Positions 42,314 through 53,012 of a stretch of 64,000 bases of DNA are shown piece by piece. Where the stretch lies: contig OX359194.1 in NCBI GenBank assembly GCA_947172415.1, forward strand, positions 8,456,401 through 8,520,400, given 5' to 3'. A program made the translations under genes and the position numbers. The notes beneath the pieces were generated by a model. That model was given only the letters and a program-made list of their open reading frames with translations. It was not told the DNA's origin and searched no databases. Each line of letters begins with the position of its first letter. The stretch's first letter is position 1. This DNA is from Chondrosia reniformis. Its lineage: Eukaryota; Porifera; Demospongiae; Chondrillida; Chondrillidae.

Positions 42314-43289
42314 ATGAGTGATCCGTGGAAGGAGGTACTGAGGACAGACTATTGGACATTCCTCCGCGGGAAGCTGATGTGTCAAGAAATAGTTGACGAT
42401 CTTTTCCAAGGAATAGACGGCTATAGCTTAGTGACGCCGCCTTTACAGCAGAAAATTGCAAAAGCACCAGCTGGCAACTGGGAAGCTAACATGTTGTATC
42501 TCAATCACTTGAGGGATTGCGGAACTGAAAAGACCTTTGCTTGCTTTGTTCAAGTCTTAAGAAATACATCCGGAAGATATGCGACACACGGAGAGGCCGT
42601 CACAAAAATGGAAAACGATCCAGTTTTGGGACCACTAACAGTTAGTTAGCAAGGACCTTCTTTAATGCGCAGATTAGCGTATTATTATTATTATTATTAT
42701 TTAAATTAAGTGCATGCACCGTGTGACATGCCACTAGGGCTACTTGGCCCATGTAACACTATATACAATATATACAATACACCCAGATGGTTGTATATCT
42801 TCACTGCCCACATATACATAGAAAACATTGATCAAGACTGATAAGACTGTGGGTATGGTAGTGAGTGACAAAAGTACACCAGTAGGAAACCCTTCACATC
42901 CAGATCCATCTAAACCTGCCAAGGAATCCAGGGTCAGAGGTCAGATCATATTTTATATATTAACAAAAACATGGATTGTTATTGATGTCTAATTTTAACC
43001 AAAATTAGATTATCCAAAATATCAGGCTAAAGTGAGGAAATACTTTAAAAATATGGTGGATTGGCAGAGTATTATGATCAATCTTGGCATACAGCAAAAT
43101 AAGTGTGAAACCACTCTTAGGAGTAAACTTGGAAATGCCAATGAGGCCTGTATGGATGTTTTGGAGTTTTGGATTCAATTGAATGTAAAGGGTTCTAAAG
43201 GCACTTGGCAGGAGCTCCTGGAAGCACTAAGAGAAGGCGATCAGAATGGAGTAGCTGAAGATATAGAGAAAGACATTCAGTTCGTGTAG
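42314..43289 (+). CDS. CARD plus death domain adaptor-like protein (D1)
   Basis: Exon 1 (about 42314-42642) encodes a six-helix death-fold domain best read as a CARD: VLRTDYWTFLRGKLMCQEIV, then LYLNHLRDCGTEKTFACFV. A short linker exon, about 42847-42944, reads VGMVVSDKSTPVGNP. The last exon, 43009-43289, is a death domain with the family's typical cores: VDWQSIMINLGI, VLEFWIQLN and TWQELLEALREG, then stop TAG. Proteins of this kind usually bridge receptors or sensors to effectors through homotypic contacts. It is the first of six related units. The next gene repeats its upstream sequence and first exon, so the two arose by tandem duplication. D1 lacks the protease segment found between the same modules in D2. 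The CARD call rests on pattern only; a DED cannot be excluded without a profile search. Confidence 0.7.
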
Positions 43290-43466
43290 TGGCCATCTAT
43301 AATCATGCACTGGAATTTTATTATAGTTATAGTTACATTAGCATTAGCATAATAATAATGTAGATCACATACACCTTATTAGCCAACTTTGAGGTTATTG
43401 TACATGTAGTAATTTATATATAGCTAGCTACCATAAAAATTCGTTTTGGTTAAATTAGAGTCTACC

Positions 43467-45702
43467 ATGAGTGATCCGTGGAAGGAGGTACTGAGGAACA
43501 AATGGACATACCTCCGCGAGAAGCTGATGTGTCAAGATTTATAGTTGACGATCTTTTCGAAGGGATAGACGGCTATATCTTAGTGACGACGCCTTTAAAG
43601 CAGAAAATTAAAAAGCGTCAAACACATGGGTAGCTAACATTCTTTATCTCGATCACTTGATGCATTCCGGAACCGAAAAGACCTTTGCTTACTTTGTCAA
43701 AGTCTTAAGAAAAACATCTGGAAGACATGCGACGCACGGAGAGGCCGTCACAAAATTGGAAGCCGATCCAGTTTTGGGACCACTAACAGTTAGTTAGCAA
43801 GGACCTTCTTTAATACGCAGACTAGCGGTTATTGCTATAACTATACGGTTAGATTAGGCTCTTAGTCTATAGCTAGCTAGTGACCTGAATTATTGCTACT
43901 GAAATTTAAATTCCGCATGTACAATAAACACCGTTAACTTAAATTTGTTAGAAATCGATCAAAACTGAAGAGACTGTTGGTATGGCAGTGAGTAACGTGA
44001 GTGCACCAAATATAGCCCTTAATCAGTCAACTACTGGAGGTATGCTGCTGGTGGAAACACTACATCTTTCTTTAATATAAATGCATGGTTTCTGACTTCC
44101 TTCTACTGTAACTCCTGAATCTAAAATAGTACATGGCCTAGGAACAGATGCCATACCAGATAGTCATCGAAAACTGGTCAAGGAGTCTGTAGTTTTAATA
44201 GATACACAGTACGTCCTCTTCATGATTAGTTATATATTTTATTGTGATTGTTAATTATTCGTTGGGCGTTGTACTTTTATTGTATTTAACAGAAACGTAT
44301 GCTTTTGCATTTAATTGGAATTTAAAAAACTATATAATACCATGTATACATATAATTTTTGTATTATATTGATATACAGCAGTGCTGCTGGAACTGGAAC
44401 AGGATTTGTATGCACAATACCTGGAATGCTTGACCTTGCCATAATAACATGTATATAATCATATTGCTGGGTCCATAGAAGCTGTTAAAAAGTCAACTTT
44501 TTACTTCAAATATCAAAATAAAGACAGTCCTGGTGTAGAAATATCTGGCTCCAAACTTCTCTCTCCAATTCCACAGTTCCGTACTGGCGTGGTATGTGGG
44601 AAAGTAGATATTATTGTTAACAACAGCTTATAAGATTGTAAATCTTTCCTTATAAACGGTTTCTGCAGGACTTGGATTTTACACTCTTTGGTATCAAGGA
44701 CATTAAGGATGTACCAATAGGACTCCCCCTCAATCTTAGAGGATATGAGGATATGACGGACCAAAAGCTTCAGAAGAATGACCAGCTCTACATTATACAT
44801 TATCCAAGCTTTGGGAATAGTCCTATTAAACGACATGAGAATTCCTGGTGTGCACACAATATTATGTGTTTATATGGTTTGATATCTAGCATTGCTAGAA
44901 ATCCTGTAAAATCTATTCATACATACAGATCCTTTTATGGGCCACAAAATGCATACTGAAGGAGGTTCTTCAGGTAGTCCAGTGTTGAGGGAATATAAAC
45001 GTGAGTGGAAGGTGGTGGGTGTCCATAGGGGTGACGTAAAGGTTGATGGTGAGATCAAAGTGAATATTGCAACTATGGCAGTAGCTATAATAAAATTCCT
45101 CAGTGGAAATTTGGACTGTGATCCTACAGGTATATTAATTAATCTCTATATTGTGGTTTCTTTTAATGTGTATATGTCATTCAAATTGATAAATTATATA
45201 GCTCTTGACTTGAAAGCATTTGTAGCAGAAATATCTGGTCCTACTGAAAGTAAGTAGTCTTACTACTTTAGTTATACGGTAGTGATGAAAATGTTTAATA
45301 TTTAGTGACTCTTTTGCAGTAGGAAACCCAGATCCATCTAAACCTGCAGTCAAGAAGGAATCCAGGGTCAAAGGTTAGACCACCTCATATTTTTAACAAA
45401 AACATGGATTATTGCTGTTAATTTTACATTTTAACCAAAAGATTATCCAAAATATCAGGCTAAAGTGATGAAATACTTTGAAGATATGGCGGATTGGTGG
45501 AGAGTTATGGTCAATCTTGGCATACAGCGAAAGAAGTGCGATACCACTCCTAAGAATAAACTGTACGGAAGTTTTAGATTTTTGGATTGAATCGAATGTA
45601 AAGGGTTCTAAAGGCACTTGGCAGGAGCTCCTAGATGCACTAAGAGAAGGCAATCAGAATGGAGTAGCTGAAGAAATAGAGAAAGACATTCAGTTCGTGT
45701 AG
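43467..45702 (+). pseudogene. Broken CARD-protease-DD gene (D2)
   Basis: A tandem relative of D1 that keeps a trypsin-like protease segment between CARD and DD. Three breaks are visible. Near 43538 the CARD exon gains 2 nt relative to D1 and meets a stop. Near 44452 an ATAT-type insertion puts a stop just before the catalytic-His region. Near 45565 about 20 nt are missing from the DD exon. Other parts still read well: GTGTGFVCTIPGMLDL, DLDFTLFGIKDI, EGGSSGSPVLREY, and a DD tail almost the same as D1 (TWQELLDALREG). The ancestral order was therefore CARD, linker, protease, linker, DD. Part of it could still be transcribed. Sequencing or assembly errors could mimic single breaks, but three independent ones argue for a pseudogene. 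Confidence 0.7.
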
Positions 45703-45853
45703 TGGCCATCCATAATTTATACACTGGAATTTTATAGTTACAGTTACATTAGCATCAGCATAATAATAATGTTGATCACATACACCTTATTAGCTAATTA
45801 TAACTTTGAGGTTATTATAGGAATCCGTCTATCCATCCAGACCCTGTTGAAAG

Positions 45854-47695
45854 ATGGCTACAGCTACAGGTATGCAATTTGCGTCTACTAATCCTTATGA
45901 TAGCAACGAAGATTAGTACGTTTTATATTCCGTACGTTCTCTACAGGTGTAGAAATGAATTCCGAATCTGCAATCGTCAAAGCGATAGGGACAGATGTGA
46001 TTCCGGATGATCACAGAGAGCTGGTCAAGAGTGCCGTAGTGTTTATTGACACAAAGTACGACCGTAAACAGATTTATGTATATCTTAAGTTTAAATGTGA
46101 TTACTATTTTGTTAGGGATAGCTCGATAGGAACAGGAACAGGATTCGTCTGTACTATTCCTGACCTGATCCACTTGGCTATCGTGACCTGCCATCATGTA
46201 TTGCCTACAGAAAGTGCGGCGTTAAAAAGTACATTTCACTTTAGGAGAATTAGCGACGAAATTCCGGGTAGTACTATCGCTGGATCGGAGATAGTCGAAA
46301 AGTTTATCACTTGCCAAGTAATTGATTTGCATGTCTATATCATATTCTTCTTTACCTAATGCGATCGGTCTCGTATCGGGTTAATGTGTGCGTAGGACCT
46401 TGATTTCACTGTACTGTACATCAAGGAAGCTGCAGGTCTCCCCTCTCCCCTCTGCCTTACGGAGCATGAAAAGATGTATGGACAGGAACTGAAGAAAGGA
46501 AACCAGCTCTACGTGGTACACTACCCAAAGATACCGGGGACCTACTTCAAGCGTCATGAGAATGCCTTTCAAGCTGCCAACATTCAGTGTATGCAATAGT
46601 GAACATGTGTAATACATAACATTGATTATGCAATAGTAAATTTAAAATTGCCACAATCTTGTATTATATAACCTTTGTACAGTTCCTTTTCTGGGTCATA
46701 AGCTTCATACAGAGCCTGGGTCCTCTGGATGTCCGGTATTCAGGGAATACAACAGCCGGCTAGTGATTGTTGGTGTTCACCGTGGAGATGTTACTATACC
46801 AATTGGTCAGACAAGGACAAAGCTTAACCTTGCTACAATGGCAGAAGCTATAGTCAAATATCTCAAAGCAGGAACAATCTCTTACAGTTTTAACAGTCAG
46901 CATCTCCAGTCTAAAATCATGACTTAACTCTACTGATGACCTTGTACTTCTTACAGCTTTTAACTGGACACAATTTGCTGCGGAAATGTCAGGAGAATCA
47001 GTGGGATCAGAAAGCAATAAGGAAGTAGTCAACAAACCACAGCCACCCTCCAACCCTAATCCACCTGCCAACCCTAATCCACCTAACAAAAGAGAGTAAG
47101 TCACATCTATGTGTGTGTCTCCTTTTTAAATCAATACCGTAAGTTGTATATATATTGTGAATCACTTGATTCTCTTGAAACTGAATGTAAAATTTTAGAT
47201 GGTTTCAGCTACTACACAATCATTTTATTCTTCTACACTAAACTGTAGTGACCTTTCTTTATATTCTGTAGAAGTAAGGAATCACCAGCAGTGAAAGGAG
47301 ACTGGAAAGCAGTGCTTCAAGCCAAGCTCTGGACATACCTCAATGATAACTTGAACATTAAAGAAATTGTAGAACAACTGTATGAAGGAGTGGATGGCAA
47401 ATCTCTACTGACTGAAGCTCTTTATGGCAAAATTAAAAGCGCTACCAATATACCAGATGCTAATGCATTGTATCTAAACCATCTCAAGAGTAGTGGTGGG
47501 AAAAGGAGCTTTAAAAACTTCTATAAGATATTACGTCAAACACAGAATAAATTTGACATACACGAGGAAATTGCAGATGCAATCCTAAATGAGCCATTGC
47601 TCGCTGCTATTGTAGGTCAGTTAACTTTTAGCAGTCAGAAGTTACCATTATGTAGTGTCATGAAATACTGTCTTGTTCTGTACATAGATGAATAA
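45854..47695 (+). CDS. Trypsin-like protease with C-terminal CARD (D3)
   Basis: Exons: 45854-45869, 45947-46055, 46116-46316, 46396-46588, 46683 to about 46870, about 46957-47096, and 47273 to about 47613 or 47695. The serine protease triad is complete and in the usual order: His in IVTCHHVLP, Asp in DLDFTVLYI and Ser in EPGSSGCPVF. There is no signal peptide, so it is probably cytosolic. A Pro/Asn linker (PNPPANPNPPNKRE) joins it to a CARD (LWTYLNDNLNIKEIVEQLYE, then NHLKSSGGKRSFKNFYKIL). The end is uncertain: reading through gives a stop at 47695, while the donor ATT|gtaggt could splice to a small exon near 47839. No death domain follows before D4, whose CARD is a close copy. The architecture suggests a protease brought to CARD complexes. 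Substrates are unknown. Confidence 0.75.
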
Positions 47696-48488
47696 TACCT
47701 AACAACATAGCACACAGATCTGATGAAACCTGTTTGTATTGTAAGTGTAAAATTTTATGCTATTTGCAAATTATCTGATATTTTGGTTGCCAAAGACTAG
47801 TGCAGTCAGAACATATTAACCTTTTCTGTAACTGTAGTACAGTCAAAGGAAGCAAGAAATAGAATTAGAAAGTATTTTGACATGTCATATATAATTAGTA
47901 GTGTTTGTATGGCATTTCTTTGTGCATTACTTGTACATCATCATTTTCATATCGCGTCGCATGCCAGAGCTGGGTTATGGTTCCCCCCTGTGGCTATGAC
48001 GTAGACCTCCGGAAGAGCTGGAAAGACAGTGGATGGAATAGTCGTCAATCTTTTTTCGTAGTATCGTTGTACATATTGGTGTAAGTGAATAACCTTTCCG
48101 TACTAGGCCATGTAGTCTGCATTATTATCAGCTCTGACTATCCGGCCGAGTTTATCATAAGATCGTTAGCGTTTAGTTCATGTTTATAGCACTCTGTTCT
48201 GTAACCACTTAATTAAGTGATTCAGTTTGTATCATAATCGACACTTTCTCGTAGCAAAGATTTTGAATTGTATGCTGTAATTCCTCCGTTTACGGCCCTG
48301 CGCACAGGCTACTATGGTCCTACCAGAGATATACGTAGGAGGGACCGCGGAACACATCTGTAATGGTCTATATGATTAAGGTTATCGAAACATGCAAATC
48401 CATACCCTCGACCACTACCTTGATTATGATTTGGGTTATCCCTCTCGCCTCTCCTTCCTCCGAGTGTAGGTGCTCTAGATAATTGGCC
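47696..48488. other. Spacer between D3 and D4, probable D4 promoter
   Basis: No exon is firmly supported. A possible short terminal exon of D3 (YSQRKQEIELES) begins near 47839. Sequence near 47950-48030 is GC-rich with a CRE-like TGACGTAG and may belong to the D4 promoter. Confidence 0.35.
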
Positions 48489-49503
48489 ATGGGTGACTGG
48501 AAAAACCATCTTAAGACTCACCACTGGACATACCTCAATGAAAATTTGAACATTAAAGGAATTGTAGAAAAACTGTATGAAGGAGTGGATGGCAAATCTC
48601 TACTGACTGACACTCTTTATGGCGACATTAAAAGTGCTACCAATATACCAGATGCTAATGCATTGTATCTTAACCATCTCAAAAGTAGTGGTGGAAAAAG
48701 CAGCTTTATAAAATTCTATAAGATATTACGTCAAACACAGGATACAATTGACATACACGAGGATATTGCAGATAGACTCAAAGAAGATCCAGTTCTCTCT
48801 CTCATTGTAGGTTTATAGTCTGGATCTAGAGTTGTAGTCTCTCCATTTGTATATTTTATCTTATTCTGTAGCTGCCTGATGCCAACCCTAATCCACCCGC
48901 CAACCCTGATCCACCCGCCAACCCTAATCCACCCGCCAACCCCAATCCACCTGCCAACCCCAATCCACCCGCCAACTCTGACAAAAAAAAGTAAGTCACA
49001 CAGGAGTTGATTGAGTCAGGCTTACTTTGTATATGTTGCAACCATACCTTGCAGTTGTGCAGACTTTGAATAATTTGTCAGCTACTTTTAAATGGGTATG
49101 CTTTTTTAGTCTTTTTGCTGCATAAAGCGTGGAATGATTGTATCTTCACTTGCATATGTACCCTGACCAACTTATCTAACCAAGCGAGATCTACTCTGAA
49201 TTTTATTGTGTATTTGCATGTAGAGAGGCATTGAATGCAGATGAACACATGAGAGAGCTACAAAATAAAGTGATTGATGAAGTACCAGGCAGGTGGAGAG
49301 ACATTGCCATTCAACTTAAGTTCACTTACAATGCTGTGGGGAAGATTAGAGGAGATAGTGATGAAGAGCGTTGTCGGACAATGTTGGGTGCCTGGTTGAG
49401 GCGTCACAAGCAGACTGGAGACCTTCCAAGGACAAGAGGAAGCTTGTATGATGCACTTGTTGATGCTAACTGTAGCGTTGAGGCAGATAAACTGTTGGAG
49501 TAG
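48489..49503 (+). CDS. CARD-linker-death domain protein (D4)
   Basis: Three exons with matching phases: 48489-48807, about 48872-48990 and 49224-49503. Exon 1 is a CARD almost the same as that of D3 (YEGVDGKSLLTDTLYGDIK). Exon 2 is a linker of five or six ANPNPP/ANPDPP repeats. Exon 3 is a death domain: WRDIAIQLKFTYNAVGKI, CRTMLGAWLRRH and LYDALVDANCSVEADKL, then TAG. The CARD similarity and shared PNPPAN linker show that D3 and D4 share an origin. D4 looks like the CARD-DD tail of a protease-CARD-DD gene whose protease half stayed with D3, or a separate copy of that tail. I recognise no named orthologue. Confidence 0.78.
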
Positions 49504-49897
49504 TACCCTCCAATACGTGGATCTATAGGTATGCTTGTGGTTATATATTGTGAGTATCTTAAAGTCAACTTTGTTCTTTTATTCTCCATACACAGGATTT
49601 GGGATGAGATTAATAAAGAACATATAACTTTGACTTTGATATTTTTCTAGATAAATGTAGTAATTTTGTAAAATAGGACACATTCAATGTATGCTGTTGT
49701 ACATGTCTCACTGAGATAGTTACACTTTCACATCAATAAATTGCATTGCAGAGGAAATGCTTCAAAGCTTTTATAATCATATTCAGTGATGAAGTAGGAA
49801 TTGCATTGACCATATATACGGTTGTGGTGTAAACTGTGTAACAGACTCAAGCCACTATAATAAAGAAGTTCTCTTTAACTTGAGAACATTTAGTGCT
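49504..49897. other. Spacer between D4 and D5
   Basis: AT-rich, holding the 3' UTR of D4 and the D5 upstream region. No coding exon seen. Confidence 0.4.
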
Positions 49898-50744
49898 ATG
49901 ATGGGGGACCCTGTTGAGAAAGTTATCCGACCTTTGTACAGTGACTTACAGAAGGTTTTAAAGGTGGATGATCGTTTCTTAGGAGATCTTTATTCTGAAA
50001 ACTTACTAGATGATGACAGCTTTGACCAGATTAAAAAGATCTCTTCAGAAAGGGCTAGGGCAAGAAGCTTGCTTGATTACATGAAGAGCACTTTCAACTT
50101 GAGCTTCCTTAAGAGATTTGTACAATTGTTGGAAGATGACATTACACCAAAGCACAGAGATGCTGCACTGAGAATGAAACAAGCTATGGAGGCCTATACT
50201 GACTCAGACAGTGAGTAAATATGCTAGAAAATATATAAACAAAACATTTCTACACTATACACTTAGTACTATATAATCACTGTATACATTTCAGAGGTGA
50301 CAGGCTCTGGACAGCCTTTGCCCTCAAGCACTCACTCTAAAGCATCCTACCCTGTGATCTATCTAGGTTAGTGAACTATATTAATATACTAATATAAGGG
50401 TTTTACTCATCTAATATGTATTGTACATGTATGTAGACAAGCGTCCATCTGACTGGGCCATCCACAGTGTAATGCAGCAGGTGGGACCCAACTGGACTCA
50501 GGTAGCACTCTACTTGGGTATACCACAGACCCACATTGACGCAGCCATGCCCAAAATGATGATGGGGAACTTGGGAGGAGCTGCTCTCCAAGCACTGGCA
50601 GAATGGAGCAAGGGAGGTCTGGCTGACAGAGGCAAGCCAACAACATGGAGGGTCCTATTGGAAGCACTGAGAGCCACCGGACATGAGAATGTGGCAGATG
50701 ATGCAGAAGAGAAAGCCAAGGAAAAGAAGGAATTCAGCAACTGA
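49898..50744 (+). CDS. CARD plus death domain protein (D5)
   Basis: Exons 49898-50210, 50295-50365 and 50437-50744 join in phase 1. Exon 1 is a CARD of a different subtype from D1-D4 (VIRPLYSDLQKVLKVDDRF, LDYMKSTFNLSFLKRFVQLL). Exon 2 is a short Ser/Pro linker. Exon 3 is a death domain (DWAIHSVMQQVGPNWTQVA, ALQALAEWSKGGL, TWRVLLEALRATGHENVADD) with a charged tail (EEKAKEKKEFSN). Two ATGs stand at 49898 and 49901; the choice hardly matters. The whole third exon with its upstream intron flank recurs at 52412-52761 with no difference that I can see. Confidence 0.78.
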
Positions 50745-50897
50745 TAATTAATTATATATATATACACACCACAATTCATACAATGGTGCATAATTAAATT
50801 GTACACATTATTTCAGGAAAGACACATTGTGATTAAATAAAAATATAGGATATAGTACCAATTCTAGTTTGTCTGAGCAATACAGAAATTGTTTAAC

Positions 50898-52330
50898 ATG
50901 ACTGTTGTGAATGAGAAAGCCGTGATAAGTGATAGCTTGGGAGTGAGTCCAGTTGTAGTTGGACATTTGAGGAAAGTACAACGATCAGTAGTTCTTCTTC
51001 ATGTTCAGTGAGTCCACAATCAGCACAGCAAAACACTTGAAGTCAGAGCTATTGAACCTATACCTAGGTTATACCTACCCACCTGCCTGCCTGCCTACCT
51101 ACCTATACATCTACGTATCTATCAATCAATCCCATCGCTTAGTTTACAAGTATACACATATAGACATTCCTTCAAGCAGTTAGAGTGTAGTTAAATTATC
51201 CTCTCCTAAATAGATCTGGAGCTGGGCACTACGGAACAGGATCGCTGGTAGAGTATGGAGTAAAAGGTACTGGAACTGGTCAATTGCAAGTCTACATTCT
51301 TACAAACAATCATGTTGTTGAAAATCTGGAGATGGCAAGGTCTTGTAATTTTTATTTTGATCGTGATGACGAAGAGACAGCAGGGATAAAATTGAGTGCC
51401 AAAGAACTGCTCCATCTTCCACAAACTGAAGAAGATAAAGCAATCTTCTTTAAAACAGATAAGGTAAAGTACTCCTATCTGAAGTATTTATGTAAGTACT
51501 ATACTTGTTCAGTCTGTAGCTATATACGAAGTGGACTGATTATAGAAACTCATATATAATATACAACATTTTCACAAGTACCAGTTCCTTACTTAATTGG
51601 ATTGCTTGCTTACGCACTGTGTTAAATGTAGGATTTGGATTACACAATCATGTCAGTTAACACTGAGTGTCTGTCCAAGATCCCAAATGGCACTCCTGTA
51701 CCTCTGCCACTGACAAGAAACCAAGAATTGAGGGAGAAAGAGAACTTCTCTGTCAAGAAGAAAGATCAGATATGTATAATTCATCATCCAAAGCTACCAC
51801 AAGACTTATCCTGTCACCTTCCTAAAAGAACAAACAACTACTTTGTAAATGGGTTTGATGGTAAAGCATGCACATGTAAATATGAAGTGTTATTTACATA
51901 CATACATAACCTACACTCTATGTATGTGTATGTAGCGCACCTGCTGTTCCATCAGATGCACACTGAACAAGGTTCTTCAGGCTCTCCCATCTTCAAGACT
52001 CACATCACAGGAGAGCTGGTTCTGGTGGCACTCCATCGGGCTACTGTAGTTATTGAGGACAAATGGGAACTCAACATGGCCACTCTAATTGAACACATCA
52101 CAGAACACATTAGATTAGAGGGTGGAGCAGCAGTCAAACGTTAGTATACATACATGCAGTGGGTGCATGCCGTCAATTAGATTGCAATACTTTCAATATT
52201 CTAATTACAGAAATAGATTTCACCAAAGTAAATGAGTCCTTGAGACAACAGTTGGAAGAGATTTCAATTGAAGAGAAACATTTCATTGGGAGTCAGCTAA
52301 AGACTAAAGAAAGCCTTTATTACAGTTAGA
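50898..52330 (+). CDS. Trypsin-like serine protease (D6)
   Basis: Exons 50898-51007, 51214-51462, 51632 to about 51860, 51937-52139 and 52211-52330 form an open frame. The triad is intact: His in LTNNHVVEN, Asp in KDLDYTIMS, Ser in TEQGSSGSPIF. There is no signal peptide or membrane span, so a cytosolic HtrA/trypsin-like enzyme without PDZ is likely. The final exon gives a short helical tail (LRQQLEEISIEEKHFIGSQL) and a stop. Exon 4 ends in phase 1, the phase that the duplicated death-domain exon at 52437 or so needs. Skipping the last exon would therefore make a protease-DD protein. The enzyme is related to the protease segments of D2 and D3 but is clearly more diverged. Confidence 0.75.
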
Positions 52331-52411
52331 TATAATATAAACTGTGCATACACCACCTTACTGTAAGTAGAGATAATTGTATACATGAGATGAGTTTTAT
52401 TTATTAATGTA

Positions 52412-52761
52412 AGGGTTTTACTCATCTAATATGTATTGTACATGTATGTAGACAAGCGTCCATCTGACTGGGCCATCCACAGTGTAATGCAGCAGGTGGG
52501 ACCCAACTGGACTCAGGTAGCACTCTACTTGGGTATACCACAGACCCACATTGACGCAGCCATGCCCAAAATGATGATGGGGAACTTGGGAGGAGCTGCT
52601 CTCCAAGCACTGGCAGAATGGAGCAAGGGAGGTCTGGCTGACAGAGGCAAGCCAACAACATGGAGGGTCCTATTGGAAGCACTGAGAGCCACCGGACATG
52701 AGAATGTGGCAGATGATGCAGAAGAGAAAGCCAAGGAAAAGAAGGAATTCAGCAACTGATT
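52412..52761 (+). repeat. Apparently exact copy of the D5 death-domain exon with acceptor
   Basis: About 350 bp from the intron stretch TAAGGGTTTTACTCATCTAA to AGCAACTGAT match 50397-50746 with no difference I can find. Similarity stops sharply on both sides. The copy keeps its acceptor, open frame and stop, and lies about 80 bp after the end of D6. It may be an alternative last exon for D6 or a fresh duplicate. Confidence 0.85.
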
Positions 52762-53012
52762 AACGGTCTATCATGTGACGAGATGGGTTATGTAATCTAT
52801 GGTGCAATCATATGGTGCAATCATCGAACGCGAATAATACTATTATAGTTCAAAGTATAATGATGTTACCTATTGCGTGCGTGAGTTAGATCATGTATGG
52901 TGCAATCTCTGGAATTTGACAAATCCCACGTTGACCGGAATTCTCGTTGTTGAAGAGTGCGTAGCAAGTGACTCTCGCTATTCTATTCTAATCTGAAATA
53001 ACCTCTCAAATT

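Noticed and set aside
42314..52761. Bacterial or viral origin of the protease genes
   Set aside because: They carry many spliceosomal introns at matching phases and share exons with CARD/DD modules, so they are resident animal genes.
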